A stretch of DNA of 6,550 bases from PVC group bacterium (ex Bugula neritina AB1) (GCA_001730085.1 MDLB01000029.1:1-6550), one strand, 5' to 3'. Shown: positions 1 through 5,855, numbered from the stretch's first letter. Notes: generated by a model not told the origin, from the sequence alone. A program made the numbers and translations.

Positions 1-159
1 AATGAATGGGACAATGGTTTTTCTGCCTCTTCGGAGGTTATACGAGCTATTAAAAAATATAATGAGGACTACCCTCATTCTGTAATAAATTATTTTACTC
101 CTAATGCGTTCGATAATTTATGTAAACAAAAGGACCTTTATTCAAGAAGTTGTGCTTGA
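1..159 (+). pseudogene. C-terminal end of an integrase-type (DDE) IS transposase, cut by the window edge
   Basis: Frame 1 is open from the first base to a TGA at 157-159 and gives 52 residues. Its core IKKYNEDYPHSVINYFTP is the signature that closes the rve (retroviral-integrase-like) catalytic domain of IS3/IS481-type transposases, usually written YNxxRPHSxLGxxTPxxF. Here the Arg before Pro-His is replaced by Tyr, and the Gly of the turn is missing. The catalytic DDE residues would lie off the window, so activity cannot be judged. No terminal inverted repeat could be fixed after the stop, and the next 36 bases run straight into a broken tnpB, so this is most likely part of a nested insertion scar. 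IS3 and IS481 cannot be separated from this tail. The upstream part may be intact, so 'pseudogene' is a judgement from context. Confidence 0.6.
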
Positions 160-173
160 CTTAACGTATAGCA

Positions 174-193
174 TTACAATTTTTTACAATTTT
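174..193. repeat. Perfect 10-bp tandem duplication at the transposase/tnpB junction
   Basis: TTACAATTTT occurs twice back to back, at 174-183 and 184-193. It lies between the stop of the integrase-type transposase and the first tnpB-like codons, and the final T starts the TAA (193-195) that closes the tnpB frame upstream. It could be a duplication made when one element inserted or was deleted, or simple slippage in AT-rich DNA. Confidence 0.6.
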
Positions 194-195
194 AA

Positions 196-639
196 TCGAC
201 AAAACTAAGCAAAAACCACGCATTAATAGTTGTAGAAGATTTGAAAGTTAGAAATATGACGACAAGTGCAAAAGGAAGCATCGAAAATCCTGGTAAAAAT
301 GTTAAGCAAAAATCAGGATTAAATAGATCTATTCTAGATCAAGATTGGTACACATTTGTAGAATTGCTTACGTATAAGCAAAAATGGCGTGGTGGAATTT
401 TGCAAAAAGTTGACCCACGAAACACATCTAGAAAGTGTTTCAAATGCGGATGTGAAGATAAAGAAAACCGAAAAAAACAAGAAAGATTTCACTGTGTCTC
501 TTGCGGATACAGTGCAAACGCCGACCGTAATGCGGGGCGTAATATTTTAGAGGCAGGGCATGCCTTGTTAGCTTGTGGAGAAAATCCGTTAGGAATTTCT
601 ATGAAGCAAGAACCCCTAGTTGCTAAGAAAATAGCTTAG
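196..639 (+). pseudogene. tnpB: 5'-truncated IS200/IS605-family TnpB (RNA-guided RuvC nuclease relic)
   Basis: From 196 the frame reads STKLSKNHALIVVEDLKVRN, the TnpB segment holding the RuvC-II glutamate (codon 235-237). It continues through the family's NPGKNVxxKSGLNRSILDQ block, a four-Cys zinc ribbon (CFKCG, codons 436-450, and CVSCG, codons 493-507), and a RuvC-III aspartate in [12 protein letters not shown] (codon 523-525). It ends at a TAG at 637-639. The usual roughly 200 N-terminal residues, with the helical domain and the RuvC-I Asp, are missing, and an in-frame TAA sits at 193-195. A protein could only start at the TTG at 241, after the RuvC-II Glu, so it cannot be a working nuclease. 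The 3' part is well preserved, which suggests a recent truncation. No tnpA is visible. Family assignment is firm; the subgroup is not resolved. Confidence 0.88.
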
Positions 640-682
640 TAAATCTAGGAATCACCTTCCTTTAGGTAGGTGAGGATGTCAA
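640..682 (+). mobile_element. Right end of the truncated tnpB element, with hairpin and TCAA end
   Basis: Immediately after the tnpB stop lies a hairpin: TCACCT (652-657) pairs with AGGTGA (668-673). Inside it, CCT (659-661) pairs with AGG (664-666) around a TT loop, with one T/T mismatch between the stems. It is followed by GGATG and TCAA at 679-682. Such an imperfect stem just before a TCAA-type cleavage tetranucleotide is the usual right end of IS200/IS605-family elements. In this family the end of tnpB plus the right end also encodes the omega/reRNA scaffold, with the guide taken from flanking DNA past the cleavage site (here from 683). The exact boundary is inferred from the family pattern. 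Confidence 0.75.
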
Positions 683-961
683 ATCCTTAAGACTTTGTAA
701 AATAATCCTAAAAAATTTTTAGAGTTATTTTTTAAAAATCTTGAATGATCATTTTTATTAAAAATTTTGTTTTAAATTAATAAAAAATGTTATTTTTATT
801 TTGATTATATTTTTATTTGTTTAAAAAATTTATTGTGATGACATTTGTTTCAGTTTAAAGATGTAGACCTTTTTTCTTAAATCCTGAAAAGAGTGTTTGT
901 TGGGATGAGAGGTTCCATATAGGTCTCTTAATATTGTTTGTGATTTTTATAAAGGGTTCCG
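683..961. other. AT-rich intergenic spacer without a recognisable gene
   Basis: This stretch is dominated by A and T runs, especially 705-840. It contains a short AT-only inverted repeat (ctaaaaa/tttttag near 708-722) followed by a T run, too weak to call a terminator. I see no coding potential. The promoter of the downstream gene should lie here, but no convincing -35/-10 pair was found. The best -10-like box is TATAGG at 918-923, with a poor -35. The Shine-Dalgarno AAGGG at 952-956 belongs to the gene at 962. Confidence 0.5.
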
Positions 962-1918
962 ATGAAATATCTTTTTAGTTTTGGTCAATTTCTTTTCAAA
1001 TTTTTATCAATTTTTTTCTTTTTTACTCTTTGTGTTTTTTCTGATGCTGTTCATTTAAAAAATGGAAAAGTTTATAGAGGAAAAGTTAGAGAAATTTACG
1101 AGGATAGAGTGATTTTAGCTGAAGCGAGTGGAGTTAGAACCTTTAAAAGGTCTTCCATATTAAAAGTTATATATCTTGCAAAGGAAAAAGTCTTTTTATC
1201 TATGGGGAATAAAGCTTTCTCGAAGGACCGATTTCGAGAGGCACTTGTTTATTATGAAAAAGGTTTAAAAGTTAATCCATCATCGTCTGAAATAAAGGAT
1301 GCGATTCTTAAAGTCCGTGGGGTTCTATTTCACCGGCGTGAGGATTTCAAAAAGAAACAAAATAAAGGTAGGTCAAAAGACTTTCCTTCGAGCGGTAAAA
1401 ATAAGCTAGTTCGCCATGATTCCTTGAAAGATACATGGGGCATAACCCTAGAAAAAAAAGGTTTTGATTTTAAAATTGGAGAAGTTCTTCCCGAATCTCC
1501 AGCTTCGAATGCGTATCTTTTACCTAACGACCTTATTATAAAAGTGAATGATCAAACACTTAAAGGTAAATTAAAACAAAATATATATGATTTTTTTCAA
1601 GAGAAGTCTGTCGAAAATTTGAAAATTTTAATAAATAGAAAAATCGTTATTCTACGAGGTAAGAAAAGTTTTTACCAAAGTGATTGGGCCTTTATAGATG
1701 CCAAAGCGAAGCCCTCTGATAGAGGTTTTATTGTGGACTTTGTAAAAAAAGATGGACGAGCTGATATGGCTGGTTTACGTGAAGGAGACTTGATTGTATC
1801 TATTGATAGTTATCAAACGTCTTCGATGTCTATGGATCTTTTTGAAAAGAAGATTAAAGGAGAGCAGGGCTCGCGTTTAAATCTTAGAATTTTACGTGAA
1901 GTTTTAATGGAGCTGTAA
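962..1918 (+). CDS. Secreted TPR and double-PDZ protein with an N-terminal small beta domain
   Basis: The protein has 318 residues. The ATG at 962 follows AAGGG (952-956) at good spacing. Residues 1-28 form a signal peptide or membrane anchor (two early Lys, then a Phe/Leu-rich core). Residues 29-72 (AVHLKNGKVYRGKV and on) fit a short SH3/LSm-like beta domain seen in exported 'KNG-x-x-x-G' proteins. Residues 78-115 form one TPR-like helical pair (GNKAFSKDRFREALVYYEKG), and 125-155 is a basic Ser-rich linker. PDZ-like domain 1 spans about 159-232 (SPASNAYLLPNDLIIKVN). PDZ-like domain 2 spans about 242-312 (RADMAGLREGDLIVSI), with the canonical A-GL-x-x-GD-x-I core. No protease domain or catalytic Ser/His is present, so it is probably an envelope adaptor or scaffold rather than a DegP/CtpA-type protease. 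It is monocistronic; the next gene converges on it. The exact function is unknown to me. Confidence 0.9.
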   Translation: MKYLFSFGQFLFKFLSIFFFFTLCVFSDAVHLKNGKVYRGKVREIYEDRVILAEASGVRTFKRSSILKVIYLAKEKVFLSMGNKAFSKDRFREALVYYEKGLKVNPSSSEIKDAILKVRGVLFHRREDFKKKQNKGRSKDFPSSGKNKLVRHDSLKDTWGITLEKKGFDFKIGEVLPESPASNAYLLPNDLIIKVNDQTLKGKLKQNIYDFFQEKSVENLKILINRKIVILRGKKSFYQSDWAFIDAKAKPSDRGFIVDFVKKDGRADMAGLREGDLIVSIDSYQTSSMSMDLFEKKIKGEQGSRLNLRILREVLMEL

Positions 1919-2176
1919 GAGAAAGCCATTGTTTAAAAATGGCACAAAGCTTTTTTTATACAGTGGCCAAAAAAAGTTGATCTATTGTAACCGTTGCAAA
2001 GCAAGCTATAAGCTTTTTGATTTTCGTCCTTTTGCTATGGAACAATCAGCTAATTCTCAAATACTTTCGATTCGATATATCAAAATCCTTACAGTAATGA
2101 AAATGTCTAGTTAGTTTTTTAGTGGATATCATAGAATGAAAGAGTCTCTAAACAGAGTAAAAGTGAGGATGATTAG

Positions 2177-2219
2177 AAACCCACAAAAACAAGTATTTAT
2201 TGAAAGCTTTTGTGGGTTT
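2177..2219. terminator. Hairpin between convergent genes, possible two-way terminator
   Basis: AAACCCACAAAA (2177-2188) pairs perfectly over 12 bp with TTTTGTGGGTTT (2208-2219), leaving a 19-base loop. It lies between the plus-strand TPR/PDZ gene and the minus-strand beta-rich gene, whose stop is 15 bases away. Each RNA strand would end in only three U before mixed AT sequence, so it is a weak intrinsic terminator in either direction. Position and stem strength favour that role. Confidence 0.6.
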
Positions 2220-2233
2220 AAATAAAATTTATA

Positions 2234-3343
2234 TTAATTCTGGTCTGATCTTTGGCGGAAAAACCCAGATGTTGACATCCCGATACCGAAACGAATATCG
2301 GTGTCATTAACAGCGTCAGAAGGTTCATCACCTAGCCATTTGGCATTGTAGATAGCCTCTGAGTAGAGGTAGAAATGTTTAGCAAAATTTTTCTTTAAAG
2401 GGTGAACAGAGTCACTTATTTTAGAGTTACCCCATGGGTAAAACTGCAAACCACCTCCAACACGGATATAATTGTCATAGACACGTGCATGATCAGGAGA
2501 GTAGACCCAGTAGGTTGTAAAGTAAGGATAAACAATAGAGTTTTTCATCCGTTTGATAGGGCCGTACTTAAAATCTCCTTCCCATATAAAGGAATTAAAA
2601 TCTTCAGGTTTGTCATCGGAGGGTTGATTTTTTGGTAAAGTGACGAAGTTAGTTTTTGCCCAAAAGACTTTATTTCTAAAAACCATTGCTGTGGATTTAT
2701 ATCCAAAAATATTATCAAAGTAGTAGTCAAAACCAACGCGGAAATCATCGCCTTTTGGCATAGTGTCAGACGGAGGTTTGGAATAGTACTCTCTGTTACT
2801 ATAATAAGCAAAAAAGCGTATATATTTGCAAGGACTTTCTGTTAATTTGTATAGAGGGTACCACTGTATACCGGTGTTTACTTCATTGTAGTTTTGCCAC
2901 CAAAAAAGACCACTCGTATGACTCGTTCTACTTGGGATAATACTGACATAGGGAGCAAAAGTTCTTTCTTTATCTAACCAAAAGGTCGTTTTAAATTCTA
3001 TCCAAGAATCTTCTCGGCTATAACGAGGAGTTAAGTCGGTGTAGTTAAACTTAGTGTGTGTCAGTTGCCCAAGGATATCAAACTGAAATATCTTACGAAA
3101 CCAATCCATTTTCGGAGTTTCTGTTGGTTGACAACCTAGAAGGTCACCATTTTCGTCGAGAAGAGGGTTTTCCAAGTTTTGACAGCTCTCAACATGACTA
3201 AGTACGTCATTAGAATGACAGTCAAAGTTGGTATTAGCTAAAAGATCTACAGACTTCGTTAAAAAAAAGGAGAAAAAGAAAACGAAGATAGATATACACA
3301 AAAGATTAAAAAAATGCTCATTTTTGTCTATTTTGATTTTCAC
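2234..3343 (-). CDS. Secreted aromatic-rich beta-barrel-like protein of unknown function
   Basis: The protein has 369 residues. It starts at GTG (3341-3343), chosen because AAGGTAGGTG lies just upstream and the next Met is at residue 79. Residues 10-30 form a signal peptide or anchor. A short Cys-containing segment (Cys42, 54, 71) follows, then from about residue 85 alternating polar/aromatic stretches, such as FAPYVSIIPSRTS, GLFWWQNYNEVNTGIQWYPL and YDNYIRVGGGLQFYPW, that look like amphipathic beta strands. The C-terminus (DTDIRFGIGMSTSGFF) looks like a closing strand region, although the last residue is Asn rather than the usual Phe/Trp. Three turns contain a Pro-Ser-Asp motif (about residues 191, 241 and 341). 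No enzyme motif is seen. I infer an outer-membrane barrel or surface protein and do not recognise the family. Confidence 0.8.
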   Translation of the reverse strand: MKIKIDKNEHFFNLLCISIFVFFFSFFLTKSVDLLANTNFDCHSNDVLSHVESCQNLENPLLDENGDLLGCQPTETPKMDWFRKIFQFDILGQLTHTKFNYTDLTPRYSREDSWIEFKTTFWLDKERTFAPYVSIIPSRTSHTSGLFWWQNYNEVNTGIQWYPLYKLTESPCKYIRFFAYYSNREYYSKPPSDTMPKGDDFRVGFDYYFDNIFGYKSTAMVFRNKVFWAKTNFVTLPKNQPSDDKPEDFNSFIWEGDFKYGPIKRMKNSIVYPYFTTYWVYSPDHARVYDNYIRVGGGLQFYPWGNSKISDSVHPLKKNFAKHFYLYSEAIYNAKWLGDEPSDAVNDTDIRFGIGMSTSGFFRQRSDQN

Positions 3344-3431
3344 GAAAACACCTACCTTATCTTAGAAACTTAAAAATAAACTAAACTAAATTGAAAAATA
3401 GCAAATATATACGCATATTGAAAGATAGATT

Positions 3432-3560
3432 TTATTTTATTCTATTTATGAATCGTAAAATCCTAGCGAATGCAAGCTCCACAATAACTCCGTAACAGTA
3501 GAAATCTACCAACTATCCAAAGCATATTTGTTGCAATTCTACATTAAAAATTAGATAAGG
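3432..3560 (-). pseudogene. Possible relic of a DUF559 (Vsr-like nuclease) domain
   Basis: Read on the minus strand from 3560, one frame gives ELQQICFG, a TAG (3513-3515), then LVDFYCYGVIVEL and a TAA at 3432-3434. The pattern (Q, then Phe-Gly, then VDFYC, then IVEL) resembles the DUF559 core, usually RRQxPxGxxxVDFYCxxxxLVVELDG. That family has similarity to very-short-patch-repair-type endonucleases. The gap between Cys and Glu is two residues short, and the DG is absent. With only about 40 codons and an internal stop it could be chance. If real, it is a dead fragment. Confidence 0.2.
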
Positions 3561-3725
3561 TCAATAGCTTAAAATTAAAAGGTTTTTAGAATCTTAATAG
3601 CTTTTGAAAAGATTAGAGAGTCTTACACATGAGATGCTTTTACATATACTCTTGCAGCTGCTATCTTTTCTTTGATTTACAATGAAAGCTAGAGGGCATT
3701 TATAGATTGGAGGTGATTATCAGCA

Positions 3726-3800
3726 ATGAGATTAAAGATAGATTTAGGATATAGATCTTTGTTTTTAGAAGAGATAGAAGCTTTTAGATTCTTTCATTAG
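3726..3800 (+). CDS. Candidate 24-residue small protein with near-perfect Shine-Dalgarno
   Basis: GGAGGTGAT at 3709-3717 matches the anti-Shine-Dalgarno sequence over nine bases and sits eight bases before the ATG at 3726. This is the strongest ribosome binding site in the window. The ORF runs to a TAG at 3798-3800 and encodes a peptide starting MRLKIDLGYRSLFLEEIEAF, a mildly amphipathic sequence with no TM segment and no motif I know. It has no close neighbour on the same strand, and no clear promoter; a TACAAT at 3678-3683 lacks a well-spaced -35. It may be a real small protein or the surviving start of a decayed gene. The site is solid; translation into something functional is inference. 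Confidence 0.35.
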   Translation: MRLKIDLGYRSLFLEEIEAFRFFH

Positions 3801-3913
3801 TCTTTGTAAAAAAAAGAGCCTGAACGTTTGATAATAATTATTTTTTTAAATAGACGATTTGTCTATATTCAAAACATCTTTAGAAGAAAGATACTTTTCT
3901 CAAATAGGTTCTT

Positions 3914-4103
3914 TTATTTTTTAATTTTCTTTTTAATTTTCCTAAGTGCACTTTCTTGTATTTCTTTAACTCTTTGATAATCGAGTGATATTTGTTGAAC
4001 AGGGATATGGACATAATTGCTTATTCTGGATACAAAAAATTGATGCCTGAGGATATATCAAAGAAACTTTCTCTTTGAATGAGAAAAGGGTTTCTAAGGA
4101 GAC
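3914..4103 (-). pseudogene. Probable relic of a sigma-70-family sigma factor
   Basis: The minus-strand frame ending at TAA 3914-3916 closes with ISLDYQRVKEIQESALRKIK. This aligns without gaps to the sigma-70 region 4.2 recognition helix and C-terminus (LGVSRERVRQIEKRALRKLR), including Arg-Val, Ile and Ala-Leu-Arg-Lys at the right spacing. Just upstream is NYVHIPVQQ, which resembles the IRIPV motif of region 3.0. That would put region 3.0 directly beside 4.2, implying an internal deletion. The frame is open only back to 4057, where a TGA blocks it. The adjacent frame over 4020-4103 gives YPQASIFCIQN, weakly like the region 2.4 TYASWWIRQ motif, which would imply a frameshift. The recognition-helix match is the strong part; the rest is tentative. 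The region reads as a dead sigma factor gene. Confidence 0.33.
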
Positions 4104-4241
4104 CTATTTGTAAAGAGATTGAAGAGTTGAACGGATGCATAGGGAGTTCTATGACATGTCTGAGCTTGATTATGAATATATAGAATTAGGTATTAATTGA
4201 ATTTTAATGATTTATGACTTTTGTAAAGGACCTAATGTTGA

Positions 4242-5189
4242 CTAAGAAGATTGATCTACAGATGAAAGATCCTTGAAAATAGAGTCATAAGATGGAAGTT
4301 GAGGGGTTGTGTTTTTCGAGAAAACTATAGACTCATAAGAGGGAGGTAGTGAATGAATTGATGAGTATGAAGGTGCTTTAGATGATAAAGATTTGGCCTG
4401 TAGAGGTAAAAACTCGGGATCATGCATCAAGAAGGAAGTAGGTCTTAAAAATAGGTGTTCTAGAGATATATTGAATTCATTTTCATGAGTAGGTTCAATA
4501 GATATTTGTTCCAACTTATTGTATCTTTTAAATTTAAAAAAGATAACAAGATGCGCGAGCATCAGAGTGAAAAATGCGGAGAAGATGAAAGTTGAGTCGA
4601 CGTTTGGAGTAAAGAAATAGCTTAAAAGCAAAGAGACTTGGATTAGAGCTATTATCAGATAGAAAGTTTGATACAAAACTTTCTTATGGAAAAAAGCTTT
4701 TTTAGAAGAAATATTCGAATTATATATCCTAATTATATTAATAACAGTAAATACACAGCTCATTAAAATAAAAAAAGTGATCGCTGGGAAAAAGACTGCT
4801 ATAACTTTTTGATAGCCGCCTGCATCTGCAAAGTACATTAACAACATAACATTAAGAAAAAGGATTATCGCATAGAAGGGTTGTAGTGAATCAAAAATAG
4901 GTGGAGAAAAATCTTGTTTGATAGCTATTCTTGGGGTGAATTCTACATCCACTTCTAAGCAGGGAAGGCTTTCCTCTAAGGTATCTGGAGATTTATATGT
5001 CACTTTAGTGCCTTCTAAGTCAACTTCTCTCTGGGGAACGGCTTTCTCTGAGAATTTTCGAGGTTGGTTTGATATATTTGTATCTGTTTGAAAGGAAGAG
5101 CTTTGTAATTCAGAAAAAACAGCCAAAGATAGTAATTGTTCAGTAGAAAATACGAAAAGAATAAAGAGTTTTATAAATAATTTTAACAT
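4242..5189 (-). CDS. Four-TM membrane protein with triple PSYxSI (PPxY/YxxI) C-terminal tail
   Basis: The protein has 315 residues. The ATG (5187-5189) follows AGGA at eight bases' spacing and starts 38 bases after the recR stop, so the two are probably cotranscribed. Residues 1-26 are signal-peptide-like. Residues 27-100 are a polar segment with a small repeat (EVDLEGT about 56, EVDVEFT about 79). Four hydrophobic helices follow at about 103-122, 128-153, 171-193 and 199-221, arranged as two hairpins. A polar tail from 222 ends with APSYSSI (272-278), PPSYESI (282-288) and LPSYDSI (298-304). Every Tyr is followed by Ile at +3. The middle copy is a full PPxY and the last an LPxY, the core of WW-domain ligands. 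Each is also a YxxPhi sorting motif, and the first two have ITAM spacing. I do not recognise a bacterial family. Paired hairpins recall chlamydial inclusion-membrane proteins, and the layout recalls eukaryotic NDFIP/LAPTM-type PY proteins. A host-targeted role is inference. Confidence 0.85.
   Translation of the reverse strand: MLKLFIKLFILFVFSTEQLLSLAVFSELQSSSFQTDTNISNQPRKFSEKAVPQREVDLEGTKVTYKSPDTLEESLPCLEVDVEFTPRIAIKQDFSPPIFDSLQPFYAIILFLNVMLLMYFADAGGYQKVIAVFFPAITFFILMSCVFTVINIIRIYNSNISSKKAFFHKKVLYQTFYLIIALIQVSLLLSYFFTPNVDSTFIFSAFFTLMLAHLVIFFKFKRYNKLEQISIEPTHENEFNISLEHLFLRPTSFLMHDPEFLPLQAKSLSSKAPSYSSIHSLPPSYESIVFSKNTTPQLPSYDSIFKDLSSVDQSS
4278..4376 (-). repeat. Three PSYxSI protein-motif repeats in the tail of the four-TM protein
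   Basis: This span encodes residues 272-304. The three copies APSYSSI, PPSYESI and LPSYDSI are spaced Tyr-to-Tyr by 10 and 16 residues. Variation is confined to the residue before Pro (A, P, L) and the one after Tyr (S, E, D), while Pro, Ser, Tyr, Ser and Ile are invariant. The DNA copies are similar but not identical (cttcatactcatcaatt, cctcttatgagtctata, ccatcttatgactctat), which fits conservation of the peptide more than a fresh DNA duplication. Confidence 0.85.
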
Positions 5190-5227
5190 TTGGATTTTCC
5201 TAACAGCATATTTTAAAATAGAAAGGG

Positions 5228-5830
5228 TTACAATTTTTTGGTTCGAAACTGTAGCGATCGAGTTAGACTGAACTTGTCAACATAAGAAAGTTCACTGCCC
5301 ATTGCGATCCCAAGGCCAATCCTAGAAACGACTATATTTTTCTTTAGAGAGTTAATCGACTTTGTTATGTAGGTAGCTGTAGCTTCTCCATTGGATGTGG
5401 GGTTAGTTGCAAGAATGATTTCTTCCACATCAGAGTTTTTTAATCGATTCATAAGAGCACCTAAGTTTATATGAGATGGTCCAATCCCATCTAAGGGTGA
5501 AATTGTTCCGTCAAGTACATGGTATAGGCCCTGAAAAAATTTTGTTTTTTCAATAGAGAGGAGGTCAGAACTACTTTCAACAACACAAACAACCTTTGAA
5601 TCTCTTTTTGTATTAGAGCAAAAATGACAAAGGGGCTTTTCGGACAAATGATAGCACTGTTTACATCTTTTAATATTTTGACGAACGGATGAGATAGCAT
5701 TTAGAAAGGTTTGGAGGTCGTCTTCTTTCATTTTTGTGATGTGGAGAGCTAATCGTTCGGCCATTCTTGAGCCAATTAATGGCATTTTAGAAAAAGATTT
5801 AATAAGAGCTTCTATAGAGGGTGAATCCAT
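5228..5830 (-). CDS. recR: Recombination mediator protein RecR
   Basis: The protein has 200 residues, the normal RecR length. With RecF/RecO, RecR helps load RecA on SSB-coated gapped DNA during recombinational repair; it is cytoplasmic and acts as a ring-forming clamp. In order: an N-terminal helix-hairpin-helix (MPLIGSRMAERLALHI, 16-31; the usual LPGIG is MPLIG here), a four-Cys zinc finger (Cys56, 59, 68, 71), a Toprim domain (VCVVES 81-86; ATNPTSNGEATATYI 141-155), and the C-terminal SRIGLGIAMGSELSYVD block (169-185). The ATG at 5828-5830 has AAGG upstream, inside a 14-bp palindrome. The gene follows a tRNA and its terminator, and precedes the four-TM protein gene by 38 bases. The assignment is secure. 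Confidence 0.97.
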   Translation of the reverse strand: MDSPSIEALIKSFSKMPLIGSRMAERLALHITKMKEDDLQTFLNAISSVRQNIKRCKQCYHLSEKPLCHFCSNTKRDSKVVCVVESSSDLLSIEKTKFFQGLYHVLDGTISPLDGIGPSHINLGALMNRLKNSDVEEIILATNPTSNGEATATYITKSINSLKKNIVVSRIGLGIAMGSELSYVDKFSLTRSLQFRTKKL

Positions 5831-5832
5831 AA

Positions 5833-5846
5833 AATAAGGCCTTATT
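5833..5846. promoter_or_regulatory. 14-bp perfect palindrome covering the recR Shine-Dalgarno
   Basis: AATAAGGCCTTATT is a perfect palindrome ending three bases before the recR ATG as read on the minus strand. It contains the AAGG that serves as ribosome binding site. It could be an operator half-site pair or let the leader RNA dimerise. With no loop it cannot fold into a normal hairpin. The function is unproven and it may be chance. Confidence 0.35.
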
Positions 5847-5855
5847 GGGGTTTTG

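Larger units (their letters stand above)
3344..4241. other. 900-bp region without an intact large gene, probable gene graveyard
   Basis: Between two minus-strand genes no frame longer than about 60 codons with a sensible start was found. The region holds a 24-codon ORF behind a strong ribosome binding site (plus, 3726-3800), a sigma-factor-like relic (minus, 3914-4103) and a possible DUF559-like relic (minus, 3432-3560), each listed separately. A 6-bp stem (3850-3855 with 3861-3866) has no T run that would make it a terminator. Several frames on both strands look protein-like but are broken by stops. The promoter of the gene at 2234-3343 must lie near the low end, but no clear boxes were seen. 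Confidence 0.55.

Noticed and set aside
897-923. TTGTTG and TATAGG as a promoter for the gene at 962
   Set aside because: The 15-base spacing and weak boxes in very AT-rich DNA are not distinguishable from background.
1929-2114. 61-codon plus-strand ORF from a TTG, containing YCNRCK
   Set aside because: It has no clear ribosome binding site, a rare start, only half a zinc-ribbon-like pair (CNRC) and no recognisable family. It may be the trace of an older element, but I cannot support a gene.
2402-2638. Plus-strand ORF of 78 codons
   Set aside because: It lies fully antisense within the beta-rich protein gene, with no ribosome binding site or domain.
2545-2811. Minus-strand ORF of 88 codons
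   Set aside because: It overlaps the beta-rich protein gene in another frame, and its composition looks like a shadow of that gene.
3850-3866. 6-bp hairpin ATAGAC/GTCTAT as a terminator
   Set aside because: The stem is short and AT-rich, with no T run on either strand at the right place.
3810-3980. Plus-strand frame with a hydrophobic stretch (FFYFLIFFLIFL)
   Set aside because: It has no start codon with a ribosome binding site, and the hydrophobicity follows from being antisense to the Lys-rich end of the sigma-like relic.
3973-4200. Protein-like plus-strand frames (for example RVERMHREFYDMSELDYEYI before a TGA at 4198-4200)
   Set aside because: Two plus frames look charged and coding-like but are broken by several stops. 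Purine-rich strands give this look easily, and no family was recognised.
5491-5700. Minus-strand ORF of 69 codons
   Set aside because: It is an alternative frame inside recR, which is unambiguous.
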